19,886 bases of DNA from an uncultured Oscillospiraceae bacterium (lineage in GTDB: Bacteria > Bacillota > Clostridia > Oscillospirales > Acutalibacteraceae): positions 1 to 19,886 of the forward strand of contig URFL01000019.1 of the NCBI GenBank assembly GCA_900547105.1, given 5' to 3'. The notes under the pieces were generated by a model, which ran no database searches, was not told where the DNA came from, and saw only the letters and a program-made list of their open reading frames with translations. Shown in pieces: positions 14,519-19,886 of this stretch; the stretch's first letter is position 1, and each line of letters opens with the position of its first letter. Both the position numbers and the translations under genes were made by a program.

Positions 14519-15838
14519 ATGAGCAAGAAAGTTTCGGTCGGCGTTTTGCTGACAGCGGTGCTTTTGAGCATTGCATTGACAGTGTCGGTCACCATGGTGA
14601 TCGCGATCCGGTATTTTAACTCGACGGTCAGCGATGTGACCCAGCGGCAGGCGATGTTCGATTATGTGACCGATGTGGATAAGATCGTGCGGTACCATTA
14701 TTACGGTACGATTGACGAAGAAAAGCTACGCAGTGCGCTGGGTGAGGGGTATATCGACGGCATCGGCGACCCCTATGCCGCGTATCTGAGCGCAGAGGAA
14801 TATCGCGAGGCGCTGGATACGCTGGCGGGCAAACAAACCGGCTTCGGGCTGGATGTGGCGTTGTCTGACAACGGCCGTATTGTGATCACCCGCGTACACC
14901 CGCAGTCAACGGCGGACAAAGCGGGGATCCAGGCGGGCGATGTGATTACGGCGGTCAACGGCAACGATGTGTCGGCATCCGCATTTTCGCAGGTGAACCG
15001 CACGCTGGCGGATGCTTCCAAGGTGCTGCTGAGTGTGCAGCGGGGCACGACCGCGCACGCGTTTGAGATTTCGGCGAGCACCTTTGATACGGTCAGCGTG
15101 GACAGTCGGATGCTGGAAAGCAATGTGGGCTACATCCGTGTGTACGCGGTGCTGGACACCACTCCGCGCCAGTTCCAGACTGCCTATGAGGCGCTGGTGA
15201 AGCAGGGGGCGACCCGCTTTGTGTTCGATTTGCGCGATAACGCCGGTGGCTCGTCCACGGCGGTGGAGCAAATGCTGTCCTTTTTGGTACCGAGTGGTTC
15301 CTATGCCCAGCAGATCGATAACACCGGCAAAACCACCTATCTGCAATCGGAAAACGGGCACGGTATTGCCTACCCGTCGGTAACGCTGGTCAACGGCGGC
15401 ACCACCGGCGAAGCGGAGTTGTTCGCCGGTGTGTTGCAGGAGCTGGGGAAAACCGCCGTTGTGGGCGAAACCACAGCGGGCAAAGGCTTGATTCAGGAGT
15501 ATTTTACCAACAGCGACGGCTCGGCGGTGCGGCTGTCGGTGGCGGAACGCCAGCTGATCAAGGGCGGCGTTATCCAAGGTAAAGGCATCACGCCGGATGA
15601 GGAAGTGCATCTGCGCGGACAGCTGGCGCTGACCGAACAGGCGGACGATACACCGTTGCAGGTGGCACTCAAGCGGTTAAAGACCGCCGGTCAGGCGGAC
15701 CCCTCCGCGACCGCCTCGGCCACCACCACGACCGGCACGCAACAGACCGTTACCACCGCGCCCAGTAAGGTGGTGAACGGCGGTGCCTCCACCACTGGCA
15801 AGCGCGCCACCACGCGGGCGACCACCCGGGCGCGTTGA
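14519..15838 (+). CDS. S41 family (CtpA-like) protease with altered active site
   Basis: The 439-residue protein has an N-terminal membrane anchor or signal (about 8-30), a PDZ domain (about 103-175, with HPQSTADKAGIQAGDVITAVNG), and the S41 core with DLRDNAGG (237-244). The catalytic lysine is conserved, K322 in TTAGKGLIQ. The usual nucleophile serine, 25 residues before it in E. coli Prc, falls on G297 in VNGGTTGEAELF; T295 and T296 precede it. A Thr/Ala-rich tail (about 395-439) follows, ending in RATTRATTRAR. ATG 14519 follows AAAGGAGA. S41 proteases often trim cell-wall enzymes or their regulators, which fits its position after ftsEX. Protease activity is uncertain. Confidence 0.88.
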   Translation: MSKKVSVGVLLTAVLLSIALTVSVTMVIAIRYFNSTVSDVTQRQAMFDYVTDVDKIVRYHYYGTIDEEKLRSALGEGYIDGIGDPYAAYLSAEEYREALDTLAGKQTGFGLDVALSDNGRIVITRVHPQSTADKAGIQAGDVITAVNGNDVSASAFSQVNRTLADASKVLLSVQRGTTAHAFEISASTFDTVSVDSRMLESNVGYIRVYAVLDTTPRQFQTAYEALVKQGATRFVFDLRDNAGGSSTAVEQMLSFLVPSGSYAQQIDNTGKTTYLQSENGHGIAYPSVTLVNGGTTGEAELFAGVLQELGKTAVVGETTAGKGLIQEYFTNSDGSAVRLSVAERQLIKGGVIQGKGITPDEEVHLRGQLALTEQADDTPLQVALKRLKTAGQADPSATASATTTTGTQQTVTTAPSKVVNGGASTTGKRATTRATTRAR

Positions 15839-15853
15839 TAGACGGCGTTTTCA

Positions 15854-15887
15854 CAAAAGCCCTCGCGGATACCCGCGAGGGCTTTTG
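15854..15887. terminator. Strong bidirectional-type terminator after the S41 gene
   Basis: A perfect 15-base-pair stem (15854-15868 with 15873-15887) with a four-base ATAC loop contains AAAA on one arm and TTTT on the other, so it can act on both strands. Confidence 0.9.
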
Positions 15888-15962
15888 CAGTGAGAAAGGT
15901 GGTGCGACTTTGCACCGTGCCGGATGAGGTTATACATTTCTACACAAACCAGCGGCGAGCAA

Positions 15963-15996
15963 TTACCTCCCTTGTACAAAGGGGCGCCATGCGCCC
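15963..15996. repeat. Decayed palindromic repeat unit
   Basis: CCCTT...AAGGG (about 15969-15983) is followed by GGGCGC-cat-GCGCCC (15982-15996). The layout, a pyrimidine/purine hairpin then a GC hairpin, matches that in the larger element at 16041, which suggests a related but decayed copy. Confidence 0.45.
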
Positions 15997-16040
15997 GCTA
16001 CCGGATAGCACGGAAATTTTAGTTGCGCAGGAACCTTTCA

Positions 16041-16237
16041 AGCCTTCCCCTCGGAGGGGAAGGTGGCGCGGCTTTATGCCGCGACGGATGAGGTGGAAAA
16101 GCAGGAAATTATATGACACTGATGATTTCTCATGACAATGAAAATATGCGCAAACATTATGTCGATAAAATTTTATAGTTTCCTGACACCTCATCCGCTT
16201 CGCTGCGCTCAGCACCTTCTCCTCAAGGAGAAGGCTT
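16041..16237. repeat. MITE-like composite palindromic element
   Basis: The element is an imperfect inverted repeat of about 197 bases. Left-arm blocks pair with right-arm blocks: GGATGAGGTG (16086-16095) with CACCTCATCC (16187-16196), and CAGGAAATTATA (16102-16113) with TATAGTTTCCTG (16174-16185, one mismatch). Each end is itself a hairpin, CCTTCCCCTC/GAGGGGAAGG (16043-16063) and CCTTCTCCT/AGGAGAAGG (16215-16234). A third hairpin, CGCGGC/GCCGCG, lies at 16067-16083. It encodes nothing credible. Short palindromes like these are common in gut Clostridia; the composite form suggests a non-autonomous mobile element or a recombined pair of repeats. Confidence 0.7.
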
Positions 16238-16275
16238 TTGCCTGCCGCAAGTGAGCGTGTTCACCTGTGGGGCGA

Positions 16276-16310
16276 TGCGGAAGAAGATTCTTCGCTGCGC
16301 TCAGAATGAC
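16276..16310. repeat. Short dispersed-type intergenic repeat
   Basis: A GATTCTTCGCTGCGCTCAGA segment followed by ATGAC forms a small hairpin (ATTCT with AGAAT around TCGCTGCGCTC). The same CGCTGCGCTCAG core occurs at 16201-16212. This sequence style is familiar from intergenic repeats of gut Firmicutes; copy number cannot be judged from one window. Confidence 0.5.
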
Positions 16311-16332
16311 AAGAAATACGCAGAGTCCCCGC

Positions 16333-16392
16333 AAGCCTTCCCCTTGAAGTGATTCCCCCGCGCGTGGAGAAATTACCTCAAGGAAAAGGCTT
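16333..16392. repeat. Interrupted palindromic repeat
   Basis: AAGCCTTCCCCTTGA (16333-16347) and TCAAGGAAAAGGCTT (16378-16392) are inverted at 13 of 15 positions, but 30 bases of unrelated sequence (16348-16377) separate them. Other copies of this repeat type have almost no loop, so the centre looks like an insertion. Confidence 0.5.
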
Positions 16393-16421
16393 TCTCTGAT
16401 TTGTCTATAATGTTTTACATC

Positions 16422-16457
16422 AAAAAGCGGAGCGACCAACAGGGTCGCTCCGCTTTT
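16422..16457 (-). terminator. Terminator of the minus-strand pair
   Basis: AGCGGAGCGACC (16426-16437) pairs perfectly with GGTCGCTCCGCT (16443-16454) around a five-base loop. Read on the minus strand, the stem is followed by a run of Ts (16422-16426). It ends the minus-strand unit 12 bases after its last stop codon; the T4 on the plus strand may also let it act in that direction. Confidence 0.9.
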
Positions 16458-16469
16458 CGTCTGTGAGGT

Positions 16470-16742
16470 TTATTGCAGGCATCCGGCGGCGAGCATACCG
16501 ATAAACAGCCCGACAAGCCCGCTGCCGGCACCAAACAGCAGCCGCCGCGTCCGATTGCGGCGGCGCATCAACCGCATCCCGCCGGTGCCGCTGGCCTGCT
16601 GCATCAAGCGGCGCGCCTCTTCGCGCAGCCGCTCATCCTCGCATGCGCTGCAAGCGGGACGCACCACCAGCAGCGCCCGTTCAAAATAATCGCTTCCGGT
16701 GTCGGTCACTTCAATCATTTGCCGGTTAATTCCCTTGATCAT
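16470..16742 (-). CDS. Small hypothetical protein with C-terminal membrane anchor
   Basis: The 90-residue product begins MIKGINRQMIEVTDTGSDYFERALLVVRP, which looks like a conserved folded segment. It has CSAC at about residues 31-34, a charged helix (EDERLREEARRLMQQA), a basic stretch (RLMRRRNRTRRL, about 57-68) and one C-terminal hydrophobic helix (about 69-88). This order suggests a cytoplasmic domain anchored by a C-terminal tail. ATG at 16742 is preferred because AAAGGAG lies at 16760-16754 on the minus strand; the frame is open further upstream but without such a site and through an unusual sequence. Similar small proteins occur in Clostridia, but I know no function. It is the downstream gene of the minus-strand pair. 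Confidence 0.68.
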   Translation of the reverse strand: MIKGINRQMIEVTDTGSDYFERALLVVRPACSACEDERLREEARRLMQQASGTGGMRLMRRRNRTRRLLFGAGSGLVGLFIGMLAAGCLQ

Positions 16743-16879
16743 CCTGCCATCCGCTCCTTTGTTGGATTGTACAGAGGCAGTGTGCCCGGTTTGGGCGTGG
16801 CTTATGCCGCTTTTAGCCCGAAAAGGGGAAGCAAAAACGGAAAATATACTCTCTGTAAATTTCACTTTTCCCCCGGCTT

Positions 16880-16909
16880 GGTGGAAAACTCGGTGGAAAA
16901 TGTGAATAA
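16880..16909 (-). promoter_or_regulatory. Cluster of DnaA-box-like 9-mers
   Basis: On the minus strand TTATTCACA (16909-16901) matches the relaxed DnaA box TTATNCACA exactly. Two copies of TTTTCCACC follow (16900-16892 and 16888-16880), each two mismatches from TTATCCACA. All three face the same way with spacings of 9 and 12 bases. A fourth, weaker site is TGTGAAAAC on the plus strand at 16946-16954. No dnaA, dnaN or other origin gene is near. Confidence 0.4.
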
Positions 16910-16921
16910 CCCGCCTGTTTT

Positions 16922-16979
16922 CGGTGAAAAAACGCCGGTTGAAAGTGTGAAAACCCATTTTCGACCCGTTTTTTCACCG
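16922..16979. repeat. Long inverted repeat, stem-loop
   Basis: CGGTGAAAAAACG (16922-16934) and CGTTTTTTCACCG (16967-16979) are perfect inverse complements of 13 bases. After a two-base bulge, 16937-16945 pairs with 16958-16966 (two G-U pairs), giving about 22 paired positions and a 12-base loop. There is no T-run beyond the stem on either strand, so it is not a standard terminator. It lies between the two minus-strand genes. Confidence 0.65.
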
Positions 16980-17020
16980 CTTTTCCGATACTGACGGTTT
17001 AGTATCCTTTACCGTGGCGG

Positions 17021-17713
17021 TCAGGATAGCTCGCGCGAGGTCAACCACCAAACGGCGCGTTCGATCGAATCCTTGGAGTTGCCCCAATCCGCTTCTTCGC
17101 CGGTGTTGCGATAGTCGTACATTTTGCAAAAATGCGACACATCCTCGCGCAGCGTGGTGAGATACCGGTGGCAAAGCGCCGACGCGGCTTCGGCAAATGC
17201 TGCCTGCCGCTTCTTGTCCATCCGTGCGGAAGCTTGCACCAACGCGGCGAAATGGGGCAGGCACAACGCCTCCTGCTCGGAAAACAGGTCGCGGAACTCC
17301 CGCCGCTCGTCCCACAGGCGGCAGACCGTTCCCAGCATTTTGTTCATGGTTTGCTCTACCTGCTCGCACACAAAGCAGCTGTCGGCGGCTTGTCCGGCGG
17401 AGCGCCCCTGGTTCACACCGCTTTTGCCGATGATCGGCAGCCCGGCAAATACCTGCTTGTCCAGCTCGTTCAAATGGCTTTCCAGCATCAGCGCCACGCT
17501 CAGCCGGTTGCGCTGCTTCAGCATCTGCTCAAAATGGTGGTGGCAAAAGCCCTGTTTGTTGGTTTGTATCCGAATATCCGGCTCCATCATCGCCGCGCCG
17601 GTGATATATTCCACCACCCGCTGCTCCAGCGTGTCGCGCAGACGGCACAGCGGGCAGCCCTCGCGCGGTTCAAACACCTCGCTTACCGGAATGGTCACAA
17701 GACTGTCGTGCAT
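17021..17713 (-). CDS. DUF6062 family protein with two zinc-site-like motifs
   Basis: The 230-residue protein contains two repeated half-sites: C20-x2-C23 with C57-x2-H60, and C113-x2-C116 with C151-x2-H154. The spacing (34 and 35 residues between pairs) is nearly the same, which suggests an ancient internal duplication, each half holding a zinc ion. The order matches the DUF6062 family as I recall it. The rest is helical and charged, with no signal peptide or membrane helix, so it is cytoplasmic. ATG at 17713 follows AAAGGAG on the minus strand. The gene is divergent from fba and upstream of the 90-residue gene. I know no function; no catalytic motif is seen. Confidence 0.78.
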   Translation of the reverse strand: MHDSLVTIPVSEVFEPREGCPLCRLRDTLEQRVVEYITGAAMMEPDIRIQTNKQGFCHHHFEQMLKQRNRLSVALMLESHLNELDKQVFAGLPIIGKSGVNQGRSAGQAADSCFVCEQVEQTMNKMLGTVCRLWDERREFRDLFSEQEALCLPHFAALVQASARMDKKRQAAFAEAASALCHRYLTTLREDVSHFCKMYDYRNTGEEADWGNSKDSIERAVWWLTSRELS

Positions 17714-17737
17714 GGGACATCGCTCCTTTCATTGCCC

Positions 17738-17765
17738 AGTATACCACACCCGCCCCGCGCCGCAA
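17738..17765 (-). promoter_or_regulatory. Promoter of the DUF6062 gene
   Basis: On the minus strand TTGCGG (17765-17760) and TATACT (17743-17738) are 16 bases apart. The -10 is good, the -35 keeps the TTG core. It lies about 25 bases upstream of the ATG, giving a very short leader. Confidence 0.5.
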
Positions 17766-17817
17766 AGGGTGAAAATGACCCGAAAGCATGGTGCCGGAAA
17801 GTTTTTTTGCTTTTCTC

Positions 17818-17846
17818 TTTACGCCGACGAAAAAATCGTGTATAAT
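17818..17846 (+). promoter_or_regulatory. Promoter of fba
   Basis: A perfect TATAAT (17841-17846) has TTTACG (17818-17823) 17 bases upstream, four of six matches. A T-rich stretch (17802-17820) lies just upstream and may help. The leader is about 35 bases and ends in AGGAGGT (17876-17882). Confidence 0.7.
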
Positions 17847-17888
17847 AACAGTAATCGCGTAGATCCATATTTTTTAGGAGGTATCGTT

Positions 17889-18824
17889 ATGCCACTCGTA
17901 AACACAAAGGATATGTTCAAAAAAGCCTATGAAGGCGGTTATGCCATCGGCGCGTTCAACGTGAACAATATGGAGATCATGCAGGGTATTGTCGAAGCCT
18001 GCAAAGAGCTGAATTCTCCGGTGATTCTGCAGGTGTCCGGTTCGGCTCGCAAATACGCGCATCATCAGTATCTGTACAACATGGTGCAGGCGGCGGTCGA
18101 AGAAACCGGTCTGCCCATCGTTCTGCATCTGGACCACGGCTCCAGCTTTGAGCTGTGCAAAGATTGCATCGACGGCGGCTTTACCTCGGTGATGATCGAC
18201 GGTTCGCACCTCGATTATGAAGAGAATGTCGCTGTGACCAAGAAAGTGGTGGATTATGCCCACGCGCGCGGCGTCACCGTCGAAGGTGAGCTGGGTCAGC
18301 TGGCCGGCGTGGAAGACGAAGTCAGCGTGGAATCCGATAAAGCCAACTACACCGATCCCGATCAGGTGCAGGATTTCGTGACCCGCACCGGCGTGGATTC
18401 GCTGGCGATCGCCATCGGCACCAGCCACGGCGCGTTCAAATTCAAACCCGGCCAGAAACCCCAGCTGCGGTTTGACATTCTGCAGGAAGTGATGGATCGC
18501 CTGCCCGGCTTCCCGATCGTGCTGCACGGTGCGTCGTCCGTGATGCCCGAGTATGTCGCGACGGTGAACAAGTTCGGCGGCCAGATGGCGGATGCGATCG
18601 GTATTCCGGAGGATATGCTGCGCAAAGCCGCTTCCATGGCGGTTTGCAAAATCAATGTGGACTCGGATCTGCGTTTGGCGATGACCGCGGGCGTGCGCAA
18701 GCACCTGGCGGAAAATCCGACCCATTTCGATCCCCGCCAGTATCTGGGCGAGGGCCGCGAGAACATCACCGCTGTTGTGAAACACAAGGTGGAGACGGTT
18801 CTGGGCAGCGCCGGCAAAGCGTAA
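17889..18824 (+). CDS. fba: Class II fructose-bisphosphate aldolase
   Basis: The zinc-dependent enzyme cleaves fructose-1,6-bisphosphate to two triose phosphates in glycolysis and reverses this in gluconeogenesis. The family ligands are present: LDHG (D82, H83), EGELG with E134, GTSHG (H180) and LHGAS with H213, followed by INVDSDLR near the C terminus. The length of 311 residues is typical of the FbaA type of Firmicutes. ATG 17889 follows a perfect AGGAGGT; a longer open frame upstream has no support, since it runs antisense to DUF6062. The gene has its own promoter and terminator. Tagatose-bisphosphate aldolases (GatY/KbaY) share the fold, but no galactitol genes are near, so fba is the better reading. 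Confidence 0.95.
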   Translation: MPLVNTKDMFKKAYEGGYAIGAFNVNNMEIMQGIVEACKELNSPVILQVSGSARKYAHHQYLYNMVQAAVEETGLPIVLHLDHGSSFELCKDCIDGGFTSVMIDGSHLDYEENVAVTKKVVDYAHARGVTVEGELGQLAGVEDEVSVESDKANYTDPDQVQDFVTRTGVDSLAIAIGTSHGAFKFKPGQKPQLRFDILQEVMDRLPGFPIVLHGASSVMPEYVATVNKFGGQMADAIGIPEDMLRKAASMAVCKINVDSDLRLAMTAGVRKHLAENPTHFDPRQYLGEGRENITAVVKHKVETVLGSAGKA

Positions 18825-18849
18825 GCCACGCCGCATAAAGCATAGCGAT

Positions 18850-18884
18850 AACAGCCGTGATGAGCAATCGTCACGGCTGTTTTT
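18850..18884 (+). terminator. Rho-independent terminator after fba
   Basis: ACAGCCGTGA (18851-18860) pairs perfectly with TCACGGCTGT (18871-18880) around a ten-base loop and is followed by TTTT. Confidence 0.9.
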
Positions 18885-18906
18885 GTGCCGTGAAACAAAA
18901 TTTGGC

Positions 18907-18953
18907 AAAACGAGAACGGCAAACGAGAAAACGAGTAAAAACGAGAAAACGAG
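18907..18953 (+). repeat. Purine-rich array of ACGAG repeats
   Basis: ACGAG occurs at 18910, 18923, 18931, 18941 and 18949, mostly as (A)AAACGAG, with spacings of 13, 8, 10 and 8. The stretch lies between the fba terminator and the rplM promoter and is strongly purine-biased on the plus strand. It could be a slippage product or a protein-binding array. Confidence 0.5.
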
Positions 18954-19005
18954 AGAGAAAACAAGAGAATACCGGATGTAAATTAAAAAATCCGGAAAAA
19001 GGCTG

Positions 19006-19034
19006 TTGACAACCCGTGGGGGATGTGGTATCAT
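19006..19034 (+). promoter_or_regulatory. Promoter of rplM-rpsI
   Basis: TTGACA (19006-19011) and TATCAT (19029-19034) are 17 bases apart, and TGG directly before the -10 provides the extended element. A strong promoter is expected for ribosomal proteins. The leader is about 37 bases, too short for the L13-binding leader structure of Bacillus. Confidence 0.88.
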
Positions 19035-19077
19035 CTAACAGCGTTAAAAAAAGGACTAGAAACAGGAGGTATTTGTG

Positions 19078-19506
19078 ATGTCCACTTACATGGCTAAAGC
19101 TGGTCAGGTCGACCGCAAATGGTATGTCATTGATGCCGCCGGTAAGCCCCTTGGCCGGGTTGCGGCTCAGGCGGCTGTGCTGCTGAGAGGTAAGCACAAG
19201 CCCGAGTACACCCCCCATGTGGATTGCGGCGATCATGTTATCATCATCAACTGCGCCAAAGCGGTTCTGACGGGCAACAAACTGGAACAAAAAGTTTGGT
19301 ACCATCATTCCGGCTGGATCGGCGGTCTGAAAGAAGTTAAATACAAGACCCTGATGGCCCAGCGTCCCGAAAAGGCTATGAGCCTGGCGGTCAACGGCAT
19401 GATCCCCAACAACACGATCGGTCGTGCTGCCTGCACTCGTCTGCGTGTGTATGCCGGCGCTCAGCATGAGCACGCTGCGCAGAAACCCGAGACGTTTGAA
19501 CTGTAA
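19078..19506 (+). CDS. rplM: 50S ribosomal protein L13
   Basis: The 142-residue protein carries L13 hallmarks: KWYVIDAAGKPLGRVAAQAA near the start, LRGKHKPEYTPHVDCGDHVIIIN, and a central WYHHSGWIGGLK segment. L13 is an early-assembly protein of the large subunit. ATG 19078 is used rather than the adjacent GTG 19075 because AGGAGGT (19064-19070) then lies seven bases away. rpsI follows after 18 bases, the normal gene order. Confidence 0.98.
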   Translation: MSTYMAKAGQVDRKWYVIDAAGKPLGRVAAQAAVLLRGKHKPEYTPHVDCGDHVIIINCAKAVLTGNKLEQKVWYHHSGWIGGLKEVKYKTLMAQRPEKAMSLAVNGMIPNNTIGRAACTRLRVYAGAQHEHAAQKPETFEL

Positions 19507-19524
19507 GGAAGGAGGCTGTTCTTG

Positions 19525-19886
19525 ATGGATTACAATACGAGACCTTATTTTTATGGAACCGGCCGTCGTAAAAAATCGGTTGCGCGCGTGCGTCTGTACG
19601 CCGGCAGCGGTAAAGTGACGATCAACGGCCGCGATATTGACGATTACTTCGGTCTGGAGACCCTGAAGCTGATCGTTCGTCAGCCTCTGGAGCTGACCGG
19701 TACGGCGGATAAATTCGATATCGAATGCCGCGTTGCCGGCGGCGGTGTGACCGGTCAGGCCGGTGCTATCCGTCACGGCATCTCTCGTGCGCTGCTGCAG
19801 TACAACAGCGACGAGCTGCGTCCGCAGCTGAAAAAAGCGGGCTTCCTGACCCGTGACCCGAGAATGAAAGAGCGTAAGAAATACGG
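19525..19886 (+). CDS. rpsI: 30S ribosomal protein S9, N-terminal part (runs off the window)
   Basis: About 120 codons are present before the window ends; full S9 is near 130 residues. The protein begins MDYNTRPYFYGTGRRKKSVARVRL, with the typical YGTGRRK motif, and continues through GKVTINGR, LIVRQPL and GGGVTGQAGAIRHGISRALL to the LTRDPRMKERKKYG segment. The very basic C-terminal tail that contacts P-site tRNA lies beyond the edge. AAGGAGG (19509-19515) precedes ATG 19525; a TTG at 19522 is in frame but less likely. S9 and L13 are made together. Confidence 0.97.
   Translation, partial: MDYNTRPYFYGTGRRKKSVARVRLYAGSGKVTINGRDIDDYFGLETLKLIVRQPLELTGTADKFDIECRVAGGGVTGQAGAIRHGISRALLQYNSDELRPQLKKAGFLTRDPRMKERKKY

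Larger units (their letters stand above)
15888..16421. other. Gene-free repeat region between two terminators
   Basis: The stretch between the S41 terminator and the minus-strand terminator holds four palindromic repeat units and no gene I would accept. Frames of 76-91 residues cross it on both strands, but they translate repeat sequence (for example PSPRRGRWRG) and lack ribosome binding sites. Only AT-rich linkers (for example 16104-16180) lie between the repeats. Confidence 0.7.

Noticed and set aside
15890..16135. An 81-codon plus-strand frame, and minus-strand frames at 15940-16215 and 16209-16439
   Set aside because: They translate the palindromic repeats, have no ribosome binding sites, and their amino acid content follows the repeat sequence.
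15888..16421. CRISPR array
   Set aside because: Repeats are palindromic, of unequal length and not separated by spacers of constant size; no cas gene is present.
16473..16994. A 173-codon plus-strand frame
   Set aside because: It is antisense to the 90-residue gene and crosses the stem-loop; no start signal.
17124..17888. A long N-terminal extension of the aldolase
   Set aside because: The open frame is antisense to the DUF6062 gene. The aldolase motif MPLVNTKDMF and a perfect ribosome binding site fix the start at 17889.
19035..19077. L13 autoregulatory leader
   Set aside because: The predicted leader is only about 37 bases with no clear stem, too short for the known L13 leader structure.

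Overview
The window looks like chromosomal core DNA of a fairly GC-rich Gram-positive anaerobe of the class Clostridia, most likely Oscillospiraceae/Ruminococcaceae. The reasons are strong AGGAGG ribosome binding sites, sigma-A-type promoters with 17-18 base spacers, a DUF512 radical-SAM protein beside der, a DUF4830 lipoprotein-size membrane protein, a DUF6062 protein, and short palindromic intergenic repeats of a kind common in gut Clostridia. The taxon is inferred from protein families and style; no rRNA gene is present. No tRNA, CRISPR array, transposase, phage gene or classic defence system was seen.

Layout. (1) 1-1914: the 3' part of glucose-6-phosphate isomerase, a small P-loop protein and a PHP-domain phosphoesterase. 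(2) 1947-2761: a near-consensus promoter drives yceD (DUF177) and rpmF, closed by a terminator. (3) 2789-8534: a long forward series, DUF512 radical-SAM protein, der, plsY, gpsA, a DUF4830 protein and an RsuA-type pseudouridine synthase; it joins ribosome assembly to the first steps of phospholipid synthesis. (4) 8629-11216: an orphan MsmX/UgpC-type sugar ABC ATPase and a PucR/CdaR-type regulator, each with its own promoter; a 16-base motif (15/16 identical) lies upstream of both. (5) 11305-15887: ftsE, ftsX and a secreted coiled-coil M23 peptidase with overlapping reading frames, then an S41 (CtpA-like) protease behind a strong terminator. This is a cell-wall hydrolase control module. (6) 15888-16420: about 0.5 kb with no credible gene, filled by palindromic repeats including a MITE-like element of about 197 bases. 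(7) 16422-17766: two minus-strand genes, a 90-residue membrane-anchored hypothetical and a DUF6062 protein, separated by a stretch with DnaA-box-like 9-mers and a long stem-loop. (8) 17818-19886: class II fructose-bisphosphate aldolase, then rplM and the start of rpsI.

How the genes fit together. pgi and fba are glycolytic; yceD, rpmF, der, rsuA, rplM and rpsI concern the ribosome; gpsA makes glycerol-3-phosphate and plsY acylates it; ftsEX with the M23 protein should form the divisome or elongation switch for peptidoglycan hydrolysis. Most of the window is ordinary housekeeping DNA. The points most worth a second look are the S41 protease lacking the usual nucleophile serine, the C-terminal extension and leader hairpin of ftsE, the shared 16-mer upstream of the ABC ATPase and the PucR-type regulator, and the two structured non-coding stretches at 15890-16420 and 16880-16979. 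I found no convincing wholly new system.
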